Assembly: GCF_021602585.1 (NCBI RefSeq)
Contig: NZ_BQIP01000006.1
Location: 1 to 64,000, forward strand
Direction: 5' to 3'
From: Pseudomonas faucium
GTDB taxonomy: Bacteria > Pseudomonadota > Gammaproteobacteria > Pseudomonadales > Pseudomonadaceae
Length of the DNA stretch: 64,000 nucleotides
Part shown: one piece after another, positions 12,301 to 18,360 of the stretch
How the letters are laid out: every line of letters starts with the position of its first letter
Position numbering within the stretch: position 1 is the stretch's first letter
The notes under the pieces: model-generated
Databases searched by the model: none
What the model was told of the DNA's origin: nothing
Seen by the model: the letters and a program-made list of their open reading frames with translations, nothing else
Program-made: the position numbers and the translations under genes

Positions 12301-14697
12301 ACCGACGGTGCGGGGAACGTCTCGACCGGCACGGCCCTGACCGCACCCGACCTCACCCCGCCTGCAGTCGCCGGCAACCTGGTGATCAGCGCCGACGGCA
12401 GCACCCTCACCGGCACCGGCGAGCCGGGTGCCACCGTCACCGTGCGCAGCGCCAGCGGCACCGTGCTGCAGACCGCGACCGTGCAGGGCAACGGCACCTT
12501 CACCGTGACCCTGAGCCCAGCCCAGGACAACGGCCAGGTGCTGTCGATCACCCTCACCGACCCACGCAACAACGTCTCCGGCAACGTCAACATCACCGCG
12601 CCCGACGTCGATGCCAACCTGCCGGTGATCGCCAGCGACAACCTGGCCACCGCCACGGTCAACCTGGCACCGGTGGTCGGTCACCAGACCTACAACGACA
12701 GCTTCACCACCTTGCTGTCCGGCTTCACCAAGACCTACACCTGGACGGTGGGTGCGGGCACCACGGTGGACCCGACCCTGACCCTGACCACCAACAGCGC
12801 CCTGGCGCTGCTCAATAACGCCACCTTCACCTTGCAGGTGAAAAATGCCGCCGGCGTCTGGGTGACCCTGGCCACCGGCAACAGCCAGGGCCTGCTGGAC
12901 CTGATCCTGCTGCCGCTGGGCCAGGGCATCCGCGTCGATATCGGCGTGCTGCAGGCCGGCGACTACCGCCTCACCGTCGGCAGCGGCGGCATTGGCCTGG
13001 TGACCAACGTCACCACCACGCTGGACATCGATACCACCAGCCTGACGCAGTTCACCGGCACCGGCACGCCGCTGACCGGCAACGTCATCAGCGACCCTGG
13101 CGTGGATGGCAGCACCGACTCCCGTGGGCCGGACAACGGCGCCGTGCTGCAGGTATTGAAGAACGGCAGCTACGTCAACGCCGGCAGCGCCACCGAAGTG
13201 CAAGGCCTGTACGGCACCCTGGTGATCCGCGCCGACGGCACCTACACCTATACCCCCAACGGCACGCCATCGAGTGTCGGCAAGGTGGATGTGTTCAGCT
13301 ACCAGCTGGTGCACAGCAACGGCCTGTCCGATAGCGCAACCCTCTATGTGCGCATCGACAGCCCGCAAGCCACGGAGATCTGGAACAGCAACAACCTTGG
13401 CGCGCCGGCCACGGTGGTGGATGCGGTCAACGATGTCGACAGCACCCACATCACCCTGGCCAACCGGGTCGACAGCAGCAGCAGCACCCTGGGTACGCTC
13501 AGCCTGCCGCTGATCGGCGGGCGCCAGGCCAACTACGACACCACGATCGCCGCCAACACCAGCGCCGACCTGCAAGTGGTGGTCAACTCCACCAACCTGC
13601 TGACCCTGCTCGGCAGTACCACCATCGCCCTGTACAAGCTCAACGCCAGCGGCCAGTACGTGCTGGTGCAGTCGGTACCGGGCAGCTCGCTGCTGACCCT
13701 GCTCGGCGGTGGCGCTGGCTACACCTTCACCGGCCAGGGCGCCGGCAGCTACCAGGTGCGCGTCAGCGCCAGCGGTATCGGGCTGCTCAGCTCGATCACC
13801 ACCAGCCTCAACACCACCACCACGCACCTCACCGAGTTCGTGGTCAGCAACTACACCGCCGTCAGTGGCAACCTGATCACCGACCCCAACGGGGCCGACA
13901 ACCTCGGCTCGTCGCTCACCGTGCTGAGCGTGCTGGTGGCCGGCAACACCTACGCCATCCCGGGCTACAACGGCATCACCGTGGCCGGCACCTATGGCTC
14001 GCTGCTGGTGCATGCCGACGGCAGCTACACCTACACCCTCAACAGTGGGCTCACCTCGGCGGTGGTCGGCCAGCACGACACCTTCACCTATGAGCTGACC
14101 CACCCCAACGGCACCAGCGACACCGCCACCCTGACCATCAACCTGGACAACGCGGCCGGCTTCACCGCTACCACCTCGATGCTCGCCGACAGCCTCGACG
14201 ACGGCGTGGCCCTGGCCGCGGCGGCCGCAGCCAGCGACGTCATCGCCGGTACCGACGGCAACGACCACCTGGTGGGCAGCCAGGGTGGCCACATCACCCT
14301 GCAAGGCGGGGCCGGCGACGACACCCTGGTGGTGGTCGACCAGCAGTTCGCCAGCGTCGATGGCGGCACCGGCACCGATACCCTGCTGTGGGGCGGCGGC
14401 GATACCAGCATCGACCTGGGCAACCTGGTCGGGCGGGTGCACAACATCGAAGTCATCGACCTCAACGACACCAGCTCGGTCGCGCTGACCCTCAACCTGG
14501 CTGACGTGGTGGCCATCACCGAAACCGGCAAGGACACGCTGATCATCAAGGGCGATGACAAGGATTCGGTGCACCTCACGGACAACTGGGCGCTTACCGG
14601 CAACCAGGTCGCCGACGGCATCGACTATAACCAATACACGGCCCAGGAGGACCCAAGCCACCACCTGTGGGTACAAAACGGCATCCATGTCGTCTGA
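382..14697 (+). CDS. lapF: LapF-like giant biofilm adhesin (BapA/Bap/LapF family), 4771 aa
   Basis: Very large secreted surface protein expected to mediate cell-cell contacts in biofilms after export by the type I system encoded just downstream. Residues 1 to about 115 form the BapA-prefix-like N-terminal domain, followed by a hydrophobic segment (about 121-140) ending in five alanines and a glycine linker (143-150). Residues 153-4074 hold 46 tandem Ig-like domains of about 85 residues, each opening near DTTPP and containing G-ATV-VRD, ADGTF and TDAAGN signatures. Residues about 4085-4592 hold two related modules, each ending in a YG-L--ADG-YTYT motif. The C-terminal 180 residues carry degenerate RTX-type calcium motifs (GTDGNDHLVG near 4623 and GGAGDDTL near 4642) and the presumed type I secretion signal. 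As I recall, KT2440 LapF is longer (about 6300 residues), so this allele probably has fewer repeats. ATG at 382 has a strong RBS. Confidence 0.92.
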   Translation: MDNIVVADKQSAVATQSAWGNITLKSPGVVQMPVAPDQVATVTRHGQDLIVTLKSGEKITVGNFFAVDQAGVGSDMVFVGEDGTLWHANYDATAFTGFTFDEVSSLDELVAGIGVAGSATPTWAIAGLSLLGVGGAAAAADHSGGGGGGGSGDTSPPASAIDLLVSADGLRITGRGEAGSTVTVRDAAGNVIGTGTVGADGTFNVPLSTPQLNGENLGVTLTDGAGNSSQVGVITAPDTTPPQPPSDLTINPQGTTLTGRTEPGASVQVRGPDGTLLGTGVAGADGTFSVTLQPPQTDGQALQVTAQDPAGNTSAPAGVNAPDDGIGNPPDTTAPDAPTGLAVSADGRVLTGRAEPGSTVRIIAADGTTVLGTAVAGANGEFSVTLDPPQVSGEQLQVTATDAAGNTSVPGNVTAPDVDGGDTTPPDAPSNLVLGLAGAQLSGRGEAGSTVQVRDAAGNVIATGTVGADGTFQLTLAPPVNNGSTLQVVLVDAAGNVSPPTPITSSDLQPPAQPTDLALAGGITLTGHGEPGSTVQVRDANGTLIGTGQVAADGTFSLTLNPAQANGETLDIRLVDAAGNRSAVLEFQAPDTTPPGLVSNIVVGSGGLQLAGRGEAGATVEVRDANGNLIGSGVVGANGTFLIDLDPAVQPGAQLDLVQIDSAGNSSPVLDYQVPLTATPDSPSNLVIAGDGSSISGTAPAGSRVEVHDANGTLVGTIVVGADGTFTVALVPPQANGQVLDVIAVEGNASSLPVPVSAPDITAPATPAELTISADGSVVSGRAEPGSTVRILAADGTTVLGSAVVGASGAFSITLTPPQVDGEHLQVTATDPAGNISTAGNVTAPDIDGGDTTPPDAASNLVIGLAGAQLSGRGEVGSTVQVRDAGGNLIATGTVGADGTFQLTLAPPVNDGSTLQVVLVDAAGNVSPPAPVTSSDLQPPAQPSDLALVDGITLSGRGEPGATVQVHDANGALIGTGQVGADGTFSLTLTPAQANGETLDIRLVDAAGNRSAALDFQAPDITAPGLVSNIVVGSGGLQLAGRGEAGATVEVRDADGNLIGSGVVAANGTFLINLDPAVQPGAQLDLVQIDSAGNSSSVLDFQVPLAATPDSPSNLVIAADGSSISGNAPVGSRVEVHDASGNVVGSIVVGADGTFTVALNPAQANGQLLDVVAVEGNATSLPVPVSAPDITAPAAPADLTVSADGSMVSGRAEPGSTVRVLAADGTTVLGSTVVGANGAFSITLTPPQVDGEQLQVTATDGAGNTSTAGNVTAPDIDAGGGDTTPPAPASNLVISADGRTVSGRGEIGATVKVLDDQGQVIGTGTVQADGSFNLQLTAPVVNGSSLQVTLTDAAGNVSLPSPLTAPDLIAPGQPSGLSLTDGLTLAGNAEGNARVEVRDANGTLIGSAIVAADGTFSLTLNPAQANGEILDIRVIDAAGNSSAPLSYTAPDITPPGLVTDVLVGAGSVALAGRGEAGAKVEVRDADGNLLGTGTVNANGTFHIDLDGPVSAGEVLVLVQTDAAGNSSVGASVIVPLTPLPQSPADLTVAADGSSISGSAPANSLVEVHDAAGNLLGSVQAGADGRFSIVLNPPQANGEVLDVVAIVGGSTSLPTPTTAPDITPPNAATNLQLAADGVTLTGRGEPGATVHVSNAQGDFLGVAVVGTNGVFTLTLTTPQTDGQVLDIVLTDGAGNSSTANLTAPDLDGPLQPSALAIDTAGLHLTGVGQVGSTITVRAADGSVLGTAVVGADGRFDVTLNQPQRNGESLSVDATDSLGNSAGPVSFTAPDSTPPQAVVDPLINASGTTVTGTGEPNATVTVRGPDGSVLGTAQVAGDGSFSVTLATPQTNGQALTVEQKDPTGNVSASTALTAPDSVAPGTPGGLSLSADGTVVSGSGEPGARVQVTGTGGVLLGTAVVAADGSFHVTLTPAQLNGQTLSVTQADAAGNLSGAGTLTANDLQAPEIAHDLALSAGGSVLGGQGEAGATVTVRNAAGQVLGSGTVDPDGTFSIILTPAQANGQALSVVLQDAAGNNSPSATITAADTTAPTTPTGLQVSADGTQLHGTGEVGSTVQVRNANGDLLGTVVVPAGGNFTVTLAPAQVDGQQLQVTLTDAANNVSTAGQATAPDHTPPALVDVTVSPDGTTVSGSAPGASTVTITSPNGTTADVPVDADGSFSVTLTPPLTNGQSVTVVVSDAAGNDTTTTINAPDTTPPAPASNLTVSADGKTVGGTAEPGSTVTVEKGGVVLGTATAGPDGTFVIAVDPPLVTSDTVQVVVTDKAGLDSSTDLNGPAGNEVATPSDLQISADGFLLTGEGTVGSLITVTSGGTTLGTAVVGSDGFFRVFFSNAQLNAQTLQVTARDALSGKPSVPATVVAADTTAPDAPTQLTIDRVGSTLTGHGEVGATVRVVDAQGTVLGTATVGSNGLFSVSLVPPQANGQTLTVTQADAAGNVSLAATQQAFDLQAPNAATGLSLNNAATVVSGQGEAGATVTIRDASGAILATGTVNQSGQFQITLPNAQTTGSALQVTLTDAAGNTSGPASVATPDRTPPAAVSDVALSADGKQLSGSGEVGATVQVRDAAGNVVGSASVGADGRFTVSFDPPQNSGQAIGVSQVDAAGNTSPAFTLSTPDLTPPAALTNVALNNNGLTMTGLGEAGATVTVRGPDGTIIGTGLVAANGSFTLTLTSAQLNAQHLSVTQTDAGNNTSAAVAVTAPDLTPPAAPTALTLAGSGLQLSGQAEAGSTVNVRDAAGNLLGSAVANANGTFQVTLNSAQTNGQTLQVTATDAAGNVSASAPYTAADTTPPAAVANLAVAANGTTLTGTGEAGATVTVRAPDGSSLGTATVGSDGRFSVNLSPAASAGENLSVTQTDAAQNVSPPQSVTAPGNLAPDAPDNLVLSANGLVVTGSAAPGSTVSVYGPGGVLLGMAPVGNGGTFSVTLGSAQANGEVLSVSATGPDGSASLPATLQAPDITPPQPLTNLVLGSDGLTLSGRGEAGATVTVIGEGGTDLGTAVVDANGNFSITLSTPQINGERLSASQTDAAGNESNSISLIAPDHVPPAPAANLAFSAGGSLLNGTGEAGSTVKVLAADGSVLGTAVVRGDGTFQVSLGSPQANGQQVQVVLTDAAGNQSLPSPITAADTTPPAAVTALAISSDGVTLTGRGEVGALVTVRDPAGNPIGTALVDASGHFTITLSPALGNAEILSFTQTDAAGNVSAVATLQTPDFTPPALLTNVAINADGSVVTGRGEVGATVTVTNAAGAVLGTTVVLADGSFSVQLTPPQINQQVLSVQQADPPGNISLPVTVDAPDLTPPAAAVGLHLNAGGDQLSGTGEAGSTVRVYLGAVEVGTATVGANGTFVVNLNTPKLNGELLQVSLTDASGNVSTISTITAVDITPPAAVVASLNASGTQLVGTGEAGTRVTVMNNQGDLVGQGVVDANGTLVIHLSTPQINGQVLTVIAQDATGNPSLPLQLTAPDLTPPVAPGNLTLTGNGTLLSGTAEAGTVITVRNPAGTVVGSITVGAEGEFNVVLSPAQNNGQLLTVISTDTAGNISLPAEYQTIDTSPPAAVTNLAISNTYDTLTGRGEVGATVTVSFGGAVIGTGRVDGGGNFSISLQPSPGSAATLAVTQTDAASNTSAVASYVTPLVPPPEPPINVLLAANGLTLTGTAAAGASIRVYDAGGNLLGTGLANLINGGFSLTLNSAQLNGQHLTVTAVSLLGGESQPVFVTATDTTPPLNPLVTALSANGLLLSGTGEAGATVTVRDASGNVLGTGLVNGAGAFSINLNSAQLNGQVLSVSQADAAQNVSGSTSFTAPDVQAPIPPSNLILTGGGAVLTGTGEPGATVTVTGPGGSLGTAVVQANGSFSITLSSPQNDGQLLTVLQADATGNKSGSVSITAPDTTPPAAPVAAINANGTTVTGSGQIGSTVTVRNSAGTVLGTAIVGSNGLFVVSLAAAQIDNQALSVTLTDGAGNVSTGTALTAPDLTPPAVAGNLVISADGSTLTGTGEPGATVTVRSASGTVLQTATVQGNGTFTVTLSPAQDNGQVLSITLTDPRNNVSGNVNITAPDVDANLPVIASDNLATATVNLAPVVGHQTYNDSFTTLLSGFTKTYTWTVGAGTTVDPTLTLTTNSALALLNNATFTLQVKNAAGVWVTLATGNSQGLLDLILLPLGQGIRVDIGVLQAGDYRLTVGSGGIGLVTNVTTTLDIDTTSLTQFTGTGTPLTGNVISDPGVDGSTDSRGPDNGAVLQVLKNGSYVNAGSATEVQGLYGTLVIRADGTYTYTPNGTPSSVGKVDVFSYQLVHSNGLSDSATLYVRIDSPQATEIWNSNNLGAPATVVDAVNDVDSTHITLANRVDSSSSTLGTLSLPLIGGRQANYDTTIAANTSADLQVVVNSTNLLTLLGSTTIALYKLNASGQYVLVQSVPGSSLLTLLGGGAGYTFTGQGAGSYQVRVSASGIGLLSSITTSLNTTTTHLTEFVVSNYTAVSGNLITDPNGADNLGSSLTVLSVLVAGNTYAIPGYNGITVAGTYGSLLVHADGSYTYTLNSGLTSAVVGQHDTFTYELTHPNGTSDTATLTINLDNAAGFTATTSMLADSLDDGVALAAAAAASDVIAGTDGNDHLVGSQGGHITLQGGAGDDTLVVVDQQFASVDGGTGTDTLLWGGGDTSIDLGNLVGRVHNIEVIDLNDTSSVALTLNLADVVAITETGKDTLIIKGDDKDSVHLTDNWALTGNQVADGIDYNQYTAQEDPSHHLWVQNGIHVV
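838..12603 (+). repeat. 46 tandem Ig-like domain repeats inside lapF
   Basis: About 11.8 kb of in-frame tandem repeats, roughly 255 bases per unit, counted from the recurring D-T-T-P-P domain openings. Early units (3 to 17) are very similar at the DNA level, whereas later units have diverged more. Such arrays can expand or contract by recombination and can collapse in short-read assemblies, so the unit count applies to this assembly only. Confidence 0.9.
1372..5238 (+). repeat. Three tandem copies of a five-domain super-repeat (about 1.29 kb each)
   Basis: Ig units 3-7, 8-12 and 13-17 recur in the same order. Block boundaries fall at 1372-2658, 2659-3945 and 3946-5238: two blocks of exactly 1287 bases and one of 1293. 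Each block contains, in order, a unit with ADGTTVLG or a relative, a unit of the LVLGLAG/LVISADG type, a unit containing QANGE-LDIR, a GLVSNIVV/GLVTDVLV unit, and a unit opening PDSPSNLV or a relative. The first two blocks are nearly identical and the third is clearly diverged, which suggests successive block duplications. Confidence 0.85.
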
Positions 14698-14710
14698 GGC
14701 CGCAGTAACC

Positions 14711-14731
14711 CGCCGGGCGCCACGCCCGGCG
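14711..14731 (+). other. Hairpin between lapF and the exporter gene
   Basis: GCCGGGCG at 712-719 of this kilobase pairs with CGCCCGGC at 723-730 around a three-base loop, 15 bases after the lapF stop. There is no T-run, so it is not a standard terminator. It could stabilise the adhesin transcript's 3' end or reduce read-through into the exporter genes. This is inference from the sequence only. Confidence 0.5.
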
Positions 14732-14761
14732 GCAAGGACGAACAGGCAGTAAGGGAATTTC

Positions 14762-16195
14762 GTGAAGCGACGCAGTCTGCTGTCTCCACTGATGACGGGA
14801 GCCTTCGGGCTCCTGGTACTGAACCTGCACCCGGTTGCCCACGCAGCCGATGATATAGACCCCGCACTGCGCAGCATCGGCCCGTCGCTGTTGCGCGATG
14901 CCCCCGACGCCATCCCTGCCCGCCCGCCGTCGGGCCTTGCTGCCAGCCCGGGCGACCGGCTGGGGCTGGCCGAGGCGGTGCTGGCCGCCGCGCAGTGGCA
15001 CCCAAGCATCGCCGAGGCCATCGGCAACCTGTACAAGCAGGGCGAAGGCATCAACGTTGCCAAGGCCGGTTACTACCCGCAGATATCCGGCGGCATCCGC
15101 ACCGGTTACGACACCGGGTACGGCGGTGATCGCAACAGCCAGGCGCTGAACCTCTCGCTCAAACAGATGCTCTACGATTTCGGCAAGGTCGACAGCGCCG
15201 TCGACGCCGCCCACGCCGCCGCTGCCCGGGCCCAGGCCAACATCCTGCTGGTGGTCGACGACCTGGCGCGTGACACCGCCTACGCCTGGATCGAAACCCG
15301 CCGCTACGAGCAGCTGATGGTCATCGCCCGCGATCAGATCCGCGGCGTCGACGACATCGCCGGCATGGCCCGCCAGCGCAGCGACATGGGCGCCAGCACC
15401 CGCTCCGATGTGGTCCAGGCCGAATCGCGGGTGGAAGGCGCCCGGGCCACCCTGGAGGAATACCAGGCGCAGTACCAGCGCTGGCGCTCGATCCTCGCCG
15501 CCCTGCTGGGGCGCGTGTCGCCACCGGCCCTGGCCGAAGAAACCCCGCCCGAGCTGAACCAGGCCTGCAAGCGCCCAGGCGCCGGCGACGACCGCCTGCC
15601 CGCGGTGCTCATGGCCCTGGCCCTGCGCGCGCAGTCCAAGGCTGAGCTGGCCCAGGCCAAGGCCGAGGCCTACCCGACCCTGTCGCTGCAACCGCAGGTC
15701 AACCATTACCTGGACAACGACTACGACCGCGACAACCGCAGCCTCGACCGCACCCAGGCGGGCATCTACCTGAACCTGGAAGTGCCGATCTACCAGGGCG
15801 GCGCCATCAGTGCCCGCAGCCGCGCCGCAGGCTATGCCCTGACCGCAGCCGACTCGGCCGAAGACGCCGCCCGCCTGCAGGCGCGCCGCGGCCTGGCCGA
15901 AGCCATGGCGCAGACCTCCGGGCTGGGCCGCCGGCTCAATTCGCTGGAAGCGCGCCAGGTCAGCATCCAGGAGGCGCGCATGCTCTACGGCCGGCAGTAC
16001 CTGGACCTGGGCACGCGGCCGCTGCTCGACCTGCTCAACGCCGAGCAGGAAATCTACCAGTCACGCTTCGAACTCGCCGGCACGCGCTCCGACCTGCTGC
16101 GCCTGGATGTCGACTGCCTGTACAACACGGGCGCCCTGCGCAGCGCCCTGGGCCTGGAAGGGCGCAACCTGCAAGGGGTGGAAATCGAGCCATGA
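14762..16195 (+). CDS. TolC-family outer-membrane protein of the LapF type I secretion system
   Basis: 477 residues with a signal peptide ending near AHA-A (residue 28), then the helical repeats of the outer-membrane efflux family. It should form the outer-membrane and periplasmic channel through which the adhesin leaves the cell. The start is GTG at 14762, preceded by AAGGGA at 14751-14756. It is followed with a four-base overlap (ATGA at 16192-16195) by the ABC transporter gene, so the exporter genes are translationally coupled. It corresponds in position to the TolC-like gene beside lapF in P. putida. It could also serve other exporters, but its operon position argues for a dedicated role. 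Confidence 0.88.
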   Translation: MKRRSLLSPLMTGAFGLLVLNLHPVAHAADDIDPALRSIGPSLLRDAPDAIPARPPSGLAASPGDRLGLAEAVLAAAQWHPSIAEAIGNLYKQGEGINVAKAGYYPQISGGIRTGYDTGYGGDRNSQALNLSLKQMLYDFGKVDSAVDAAHAAAARAQANILLVVDDLARDTAYAWIETRRYEQLMVIARDQIRGVDDIAGMARQRSDMGASTRSDVVQAESRVEGARATLEEYQAQYQRWRSILAALLGRVSPPALAEETPPELNQACKRPGAGDDRLPAVLMALALRAQSKAELAQAKAEAYPTLSLQPQVNHYLDNDYDRDNRSLDRTQAGIYLNLEVPIYQGGAISARSRAAGYALTAADSAEDAARLQARRGLAEAMAQTSGLGRRLNSLEARQVSIQEARMLYGRQYLDLGTRPLLDLLNAEQEIYQSRFELAGTRSDLLRLDVDCLYNTGALRSALGLEGRNLQGVEIEP

Positions 16196-18360
16196 ACGAT
16201 ACCGTCAATCTGAGCCAGGCCAGTCAGCAGCAGCCCCCCGAACAGGCGGTGGCCCATCGGCCCGACCTCGGGCCGTGGCTCGAAGTCATGCTGCAGGTCG
16301 CCCATCACTACCGCCTCGACGTCTCGCCCCAGCGCATTCGCCTGGCGGCCGTGGAAGATGCCCGCCCGCTGGACGAGATCCTGCGCCATATGGCGCGCCA
16401 GGCGGGCCTGGCGCTGCGCTTCGTGCGCTTCGACGCCAAGGCCCTGAAGCAATGGCGCACGCCGCTGGTGCTGGAGCTCGACGACGGCCAGCTGGCCGTG
16501 GTCGAAGCGGTGACCGAGGAAAACGAGCTGGCCGTGGTGTTCGCCGGCGACCAGCGGCTGACCTCGCGCCTGCCCCGCTCGGCACTCGAAGGGCGTATCA
16601 ACCGGGTGGCCTTGATGCGCCCGGCGCGGCCGCTGCGCGATGTGCGCACCGACGACTACACCGCCCCCTACGACCGCCACTGGTTCGCCCGCATCGTGCT
16701 GCGCGACCTGCGCCCTTACGGCCAGGTGATGGTCGCCTCGCTGGTGGCCAACGTGCTGGCCCTGGCGGGCGTGCTGTTTTCCATGCAGGTGTACGACCGG
16801 GTGATCCCGGCCGAATCGCTGCCCACCTTGTATGTGCTGTTCGGCGGGGTAGTGCTGGCGCTGGTGTTCGATTTCAGCATGCGCCTGCTGCGCCTGAAGG
16901 TCACCGACCTGCTCGGCAAGCGCGCCGACCTGCGTGTGTCGGACCTGGTCTACGGCCATGCCCTGCGCCTGCGCAACTCGGCGCGGCCGAAATCCACCGG
17001 CTCGTTCATCTCGCAGTTGCGCGAGCTGGAGTCGATCCGCGACCTGATCACCTCCAGCACCGCCACGGCCCTGGCCGACCTGCCGTTCTTCCTGCTGTTC
17101 CTGTTCGTGTTCTGGCTGATTGGCGGGGTGCTGGTGCTGATCCCGCTGGTGGCACTGCTGGCGATGGTGCTGCCGGGGCTGCTCGCGCAACGCCGGCTGG
17201 CGCGCCTGGCCAACGCCTCGATGCGCGAGTCGTCGCTGCGCAATGCCATGCTGGTGGAAAGCATCCAGGGCCTGGACGAGATCAAGGCGCTGCAGGCCGA
17301 AGCGCGTTTCGAGCGGCAGTGGAACCAGTACAACGCCGCCTGTGCCCACACCAACCTGCGCCTGCGCACCCTGACCAACGGCCTGGTGACCTGGACCCAG
17401 AACGTACAGGGCGCGGTGTTCGCCGTGGTGATCGTTATCGGTGCGCCCATGGTGATCGCCGGCGACCTCACCACCGGTAGCCTGGTGGCCGCCTCGATGC
17501 TGTCGTCGCGGATGATGGCGCCGCTGGCCCAGCTCACCCATGTGCTGACCCGCTGGCAGCAGGCCAAGGTGGCGCTGCAGGGCCTGGACAAGCTGATGCA
17601 GTCGCCGGTCGACCACCCCGAGGGCGAAGCCCGCGTGCACCTGCCGGCCATCCGCGGCGAGTACAGCCTGCGCCAGGCCAACTTCCGCTACGACGCCGAA
17701 GCGCCACCGGTGCTGAACATCGGCCAGCTCGACATCCAGCCGGGCGAACGCATCGCCGTGCTGGGGCGCAACGGCGCCGGCAAGTCGACCTTGCTGCAGG
17801 CCCTGGGCGGGGCCATGGACCTGGTCGAAGGCGAAGTCACCCTCGACGGCATTGCCCTGGCCCACCTCGACCCGGCCGACCTGCGCCGCGACGTCGGCCT
17901 GCTGCCCCAGTACGCACGGCTGTTCCACGGCACCCTGCGGGAAAACCTCACCCTCGGCGCCGGCCAGGCCAGCGACCAGGAGCTGGTGGCAGCGCTGGCC
18001 GCCACTGGCGCCCTGGACTTCGTCCGGCGCCTGCCCAAGGGCCTGGACCACCTGATCCTCGAAGGTGGCATAGGCCTGTCGGGCGGGCAGCGCCAGGCCC
18101 TGGTGCTGTCACGCCTGCTGGTGCGCCAGCCGCAGGTATTGCTGCTGGACGAGCCCACCGCCTCGCTGGACGACATGACCGAACGCAAGCTGCTCGACAA
18201 CCTCGACCGCTTCTGCCAAGGCCGTACCCTGGTGATCGCCACCCACCGCTTGAGCGTGCTGCAGCGGGTCGATCGGATCATCGTGCTGGATGGCGGGCGC
18301 ATCGTCATCGACGACAGCCGCGAAGCCGCCCTGGCAAAACTGCAAGGAGGCCAGGCATGA
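16192..18360 (+). CDS. Type I secretion ABC transporter, permease/ATPase (LapB-like)
   Basis: 722 residues combining three parts. An N-terminal C39-like domain (about 20-140) lacks the catalytic cysteine, with the expected region reading VAHHYRL; such domains bind RTX substrates without cleaving them. A six-helix membrane domain spans about 175-460. The C-terminal ATPase has Walker A GRNGAGKST at 525-533, signature LSGGQ at 629-633, Walker B ending at D653-E654, and an H-loop histidine at 685. It should power export of the adhesin from the cytoplasm. It overlaps the TolC gene by four bases and the HlyD gene by four bases, giving one coupled exporter operon. Confidence 0.93.
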   Translation: MNDTVNLSQASQQQPPEQAVAHRPDLGPWLEVMLQVAHHYRLDVSPQRIRLAAVEDARPLDEILRHMARQAGLALRFVRFDAKALKQWRTPLVLELDDGQLAVVEAVTEENELAVVFAGDQRLTSRLPRSALEGRINRVALMRPARPLRDVRTDDYTAPYDRHWFARIVLRDLRPYGQVMVASLVANVLALAGVLFSMQVYDRVIPAESLPTLYVLFGGVVLALVFDFSMRLLRLKVTDLLGKRADLRVSDLVYGHALRLRNSARPKSTGSFISQLRELESIRDLITSSTATALADLPFFLLFLFVFWLIGGVLVLIPLVALLAMVLPGLLAQRRLARLANASMRESSLRNAMLVESIQGLDEIKALQAEARFERQWNQYNAACAHTNLRLRTLTNGLVTWTQNVQGAVFAVVIVIGAPMVIAGDLTTGSLVAASMLSSRMMAPLAQLTHVLTRWQQAKVALQGLDKLMQSPVDHPEGEARVHLPAIRGEYSLRQANFRYDAEAPPVLNIGQLDIQPGERIAVLGRNGAGKSTLLQALGGAMDLVEGEVTLDGIALAHLDPADLRRDVGLLPQYARLFHGTLRENLTLGAGQASDQELVAALAATGALDFVRRLPKGLDHLILEGGIGLSGGQRQALVLSRLLVRQPQVLLLDEPTASLDDMTERKLLDNLDRFCQGRTLVIATHRLSVLQRVDRIIVLDGGRIVIDDSREAALAKLQGGQA

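Noticed and set aside
838-12603. lapF tandem repeats considered as a CRISPR or satellite array
   Set aside because: The repeats are in frame, about 255 bases long, coding, and lack short identical direct repeats with unique spacers.
2266-15063. Very long minus-strand open frames opposite lapF (up to 1772 codons)
   Set aside because: They are shadows of the GC-rich repetitive adhesin gene. Their translations are low-complexity G-A-H-R-rich with no domain, and the repeats keep the antisense frames open.
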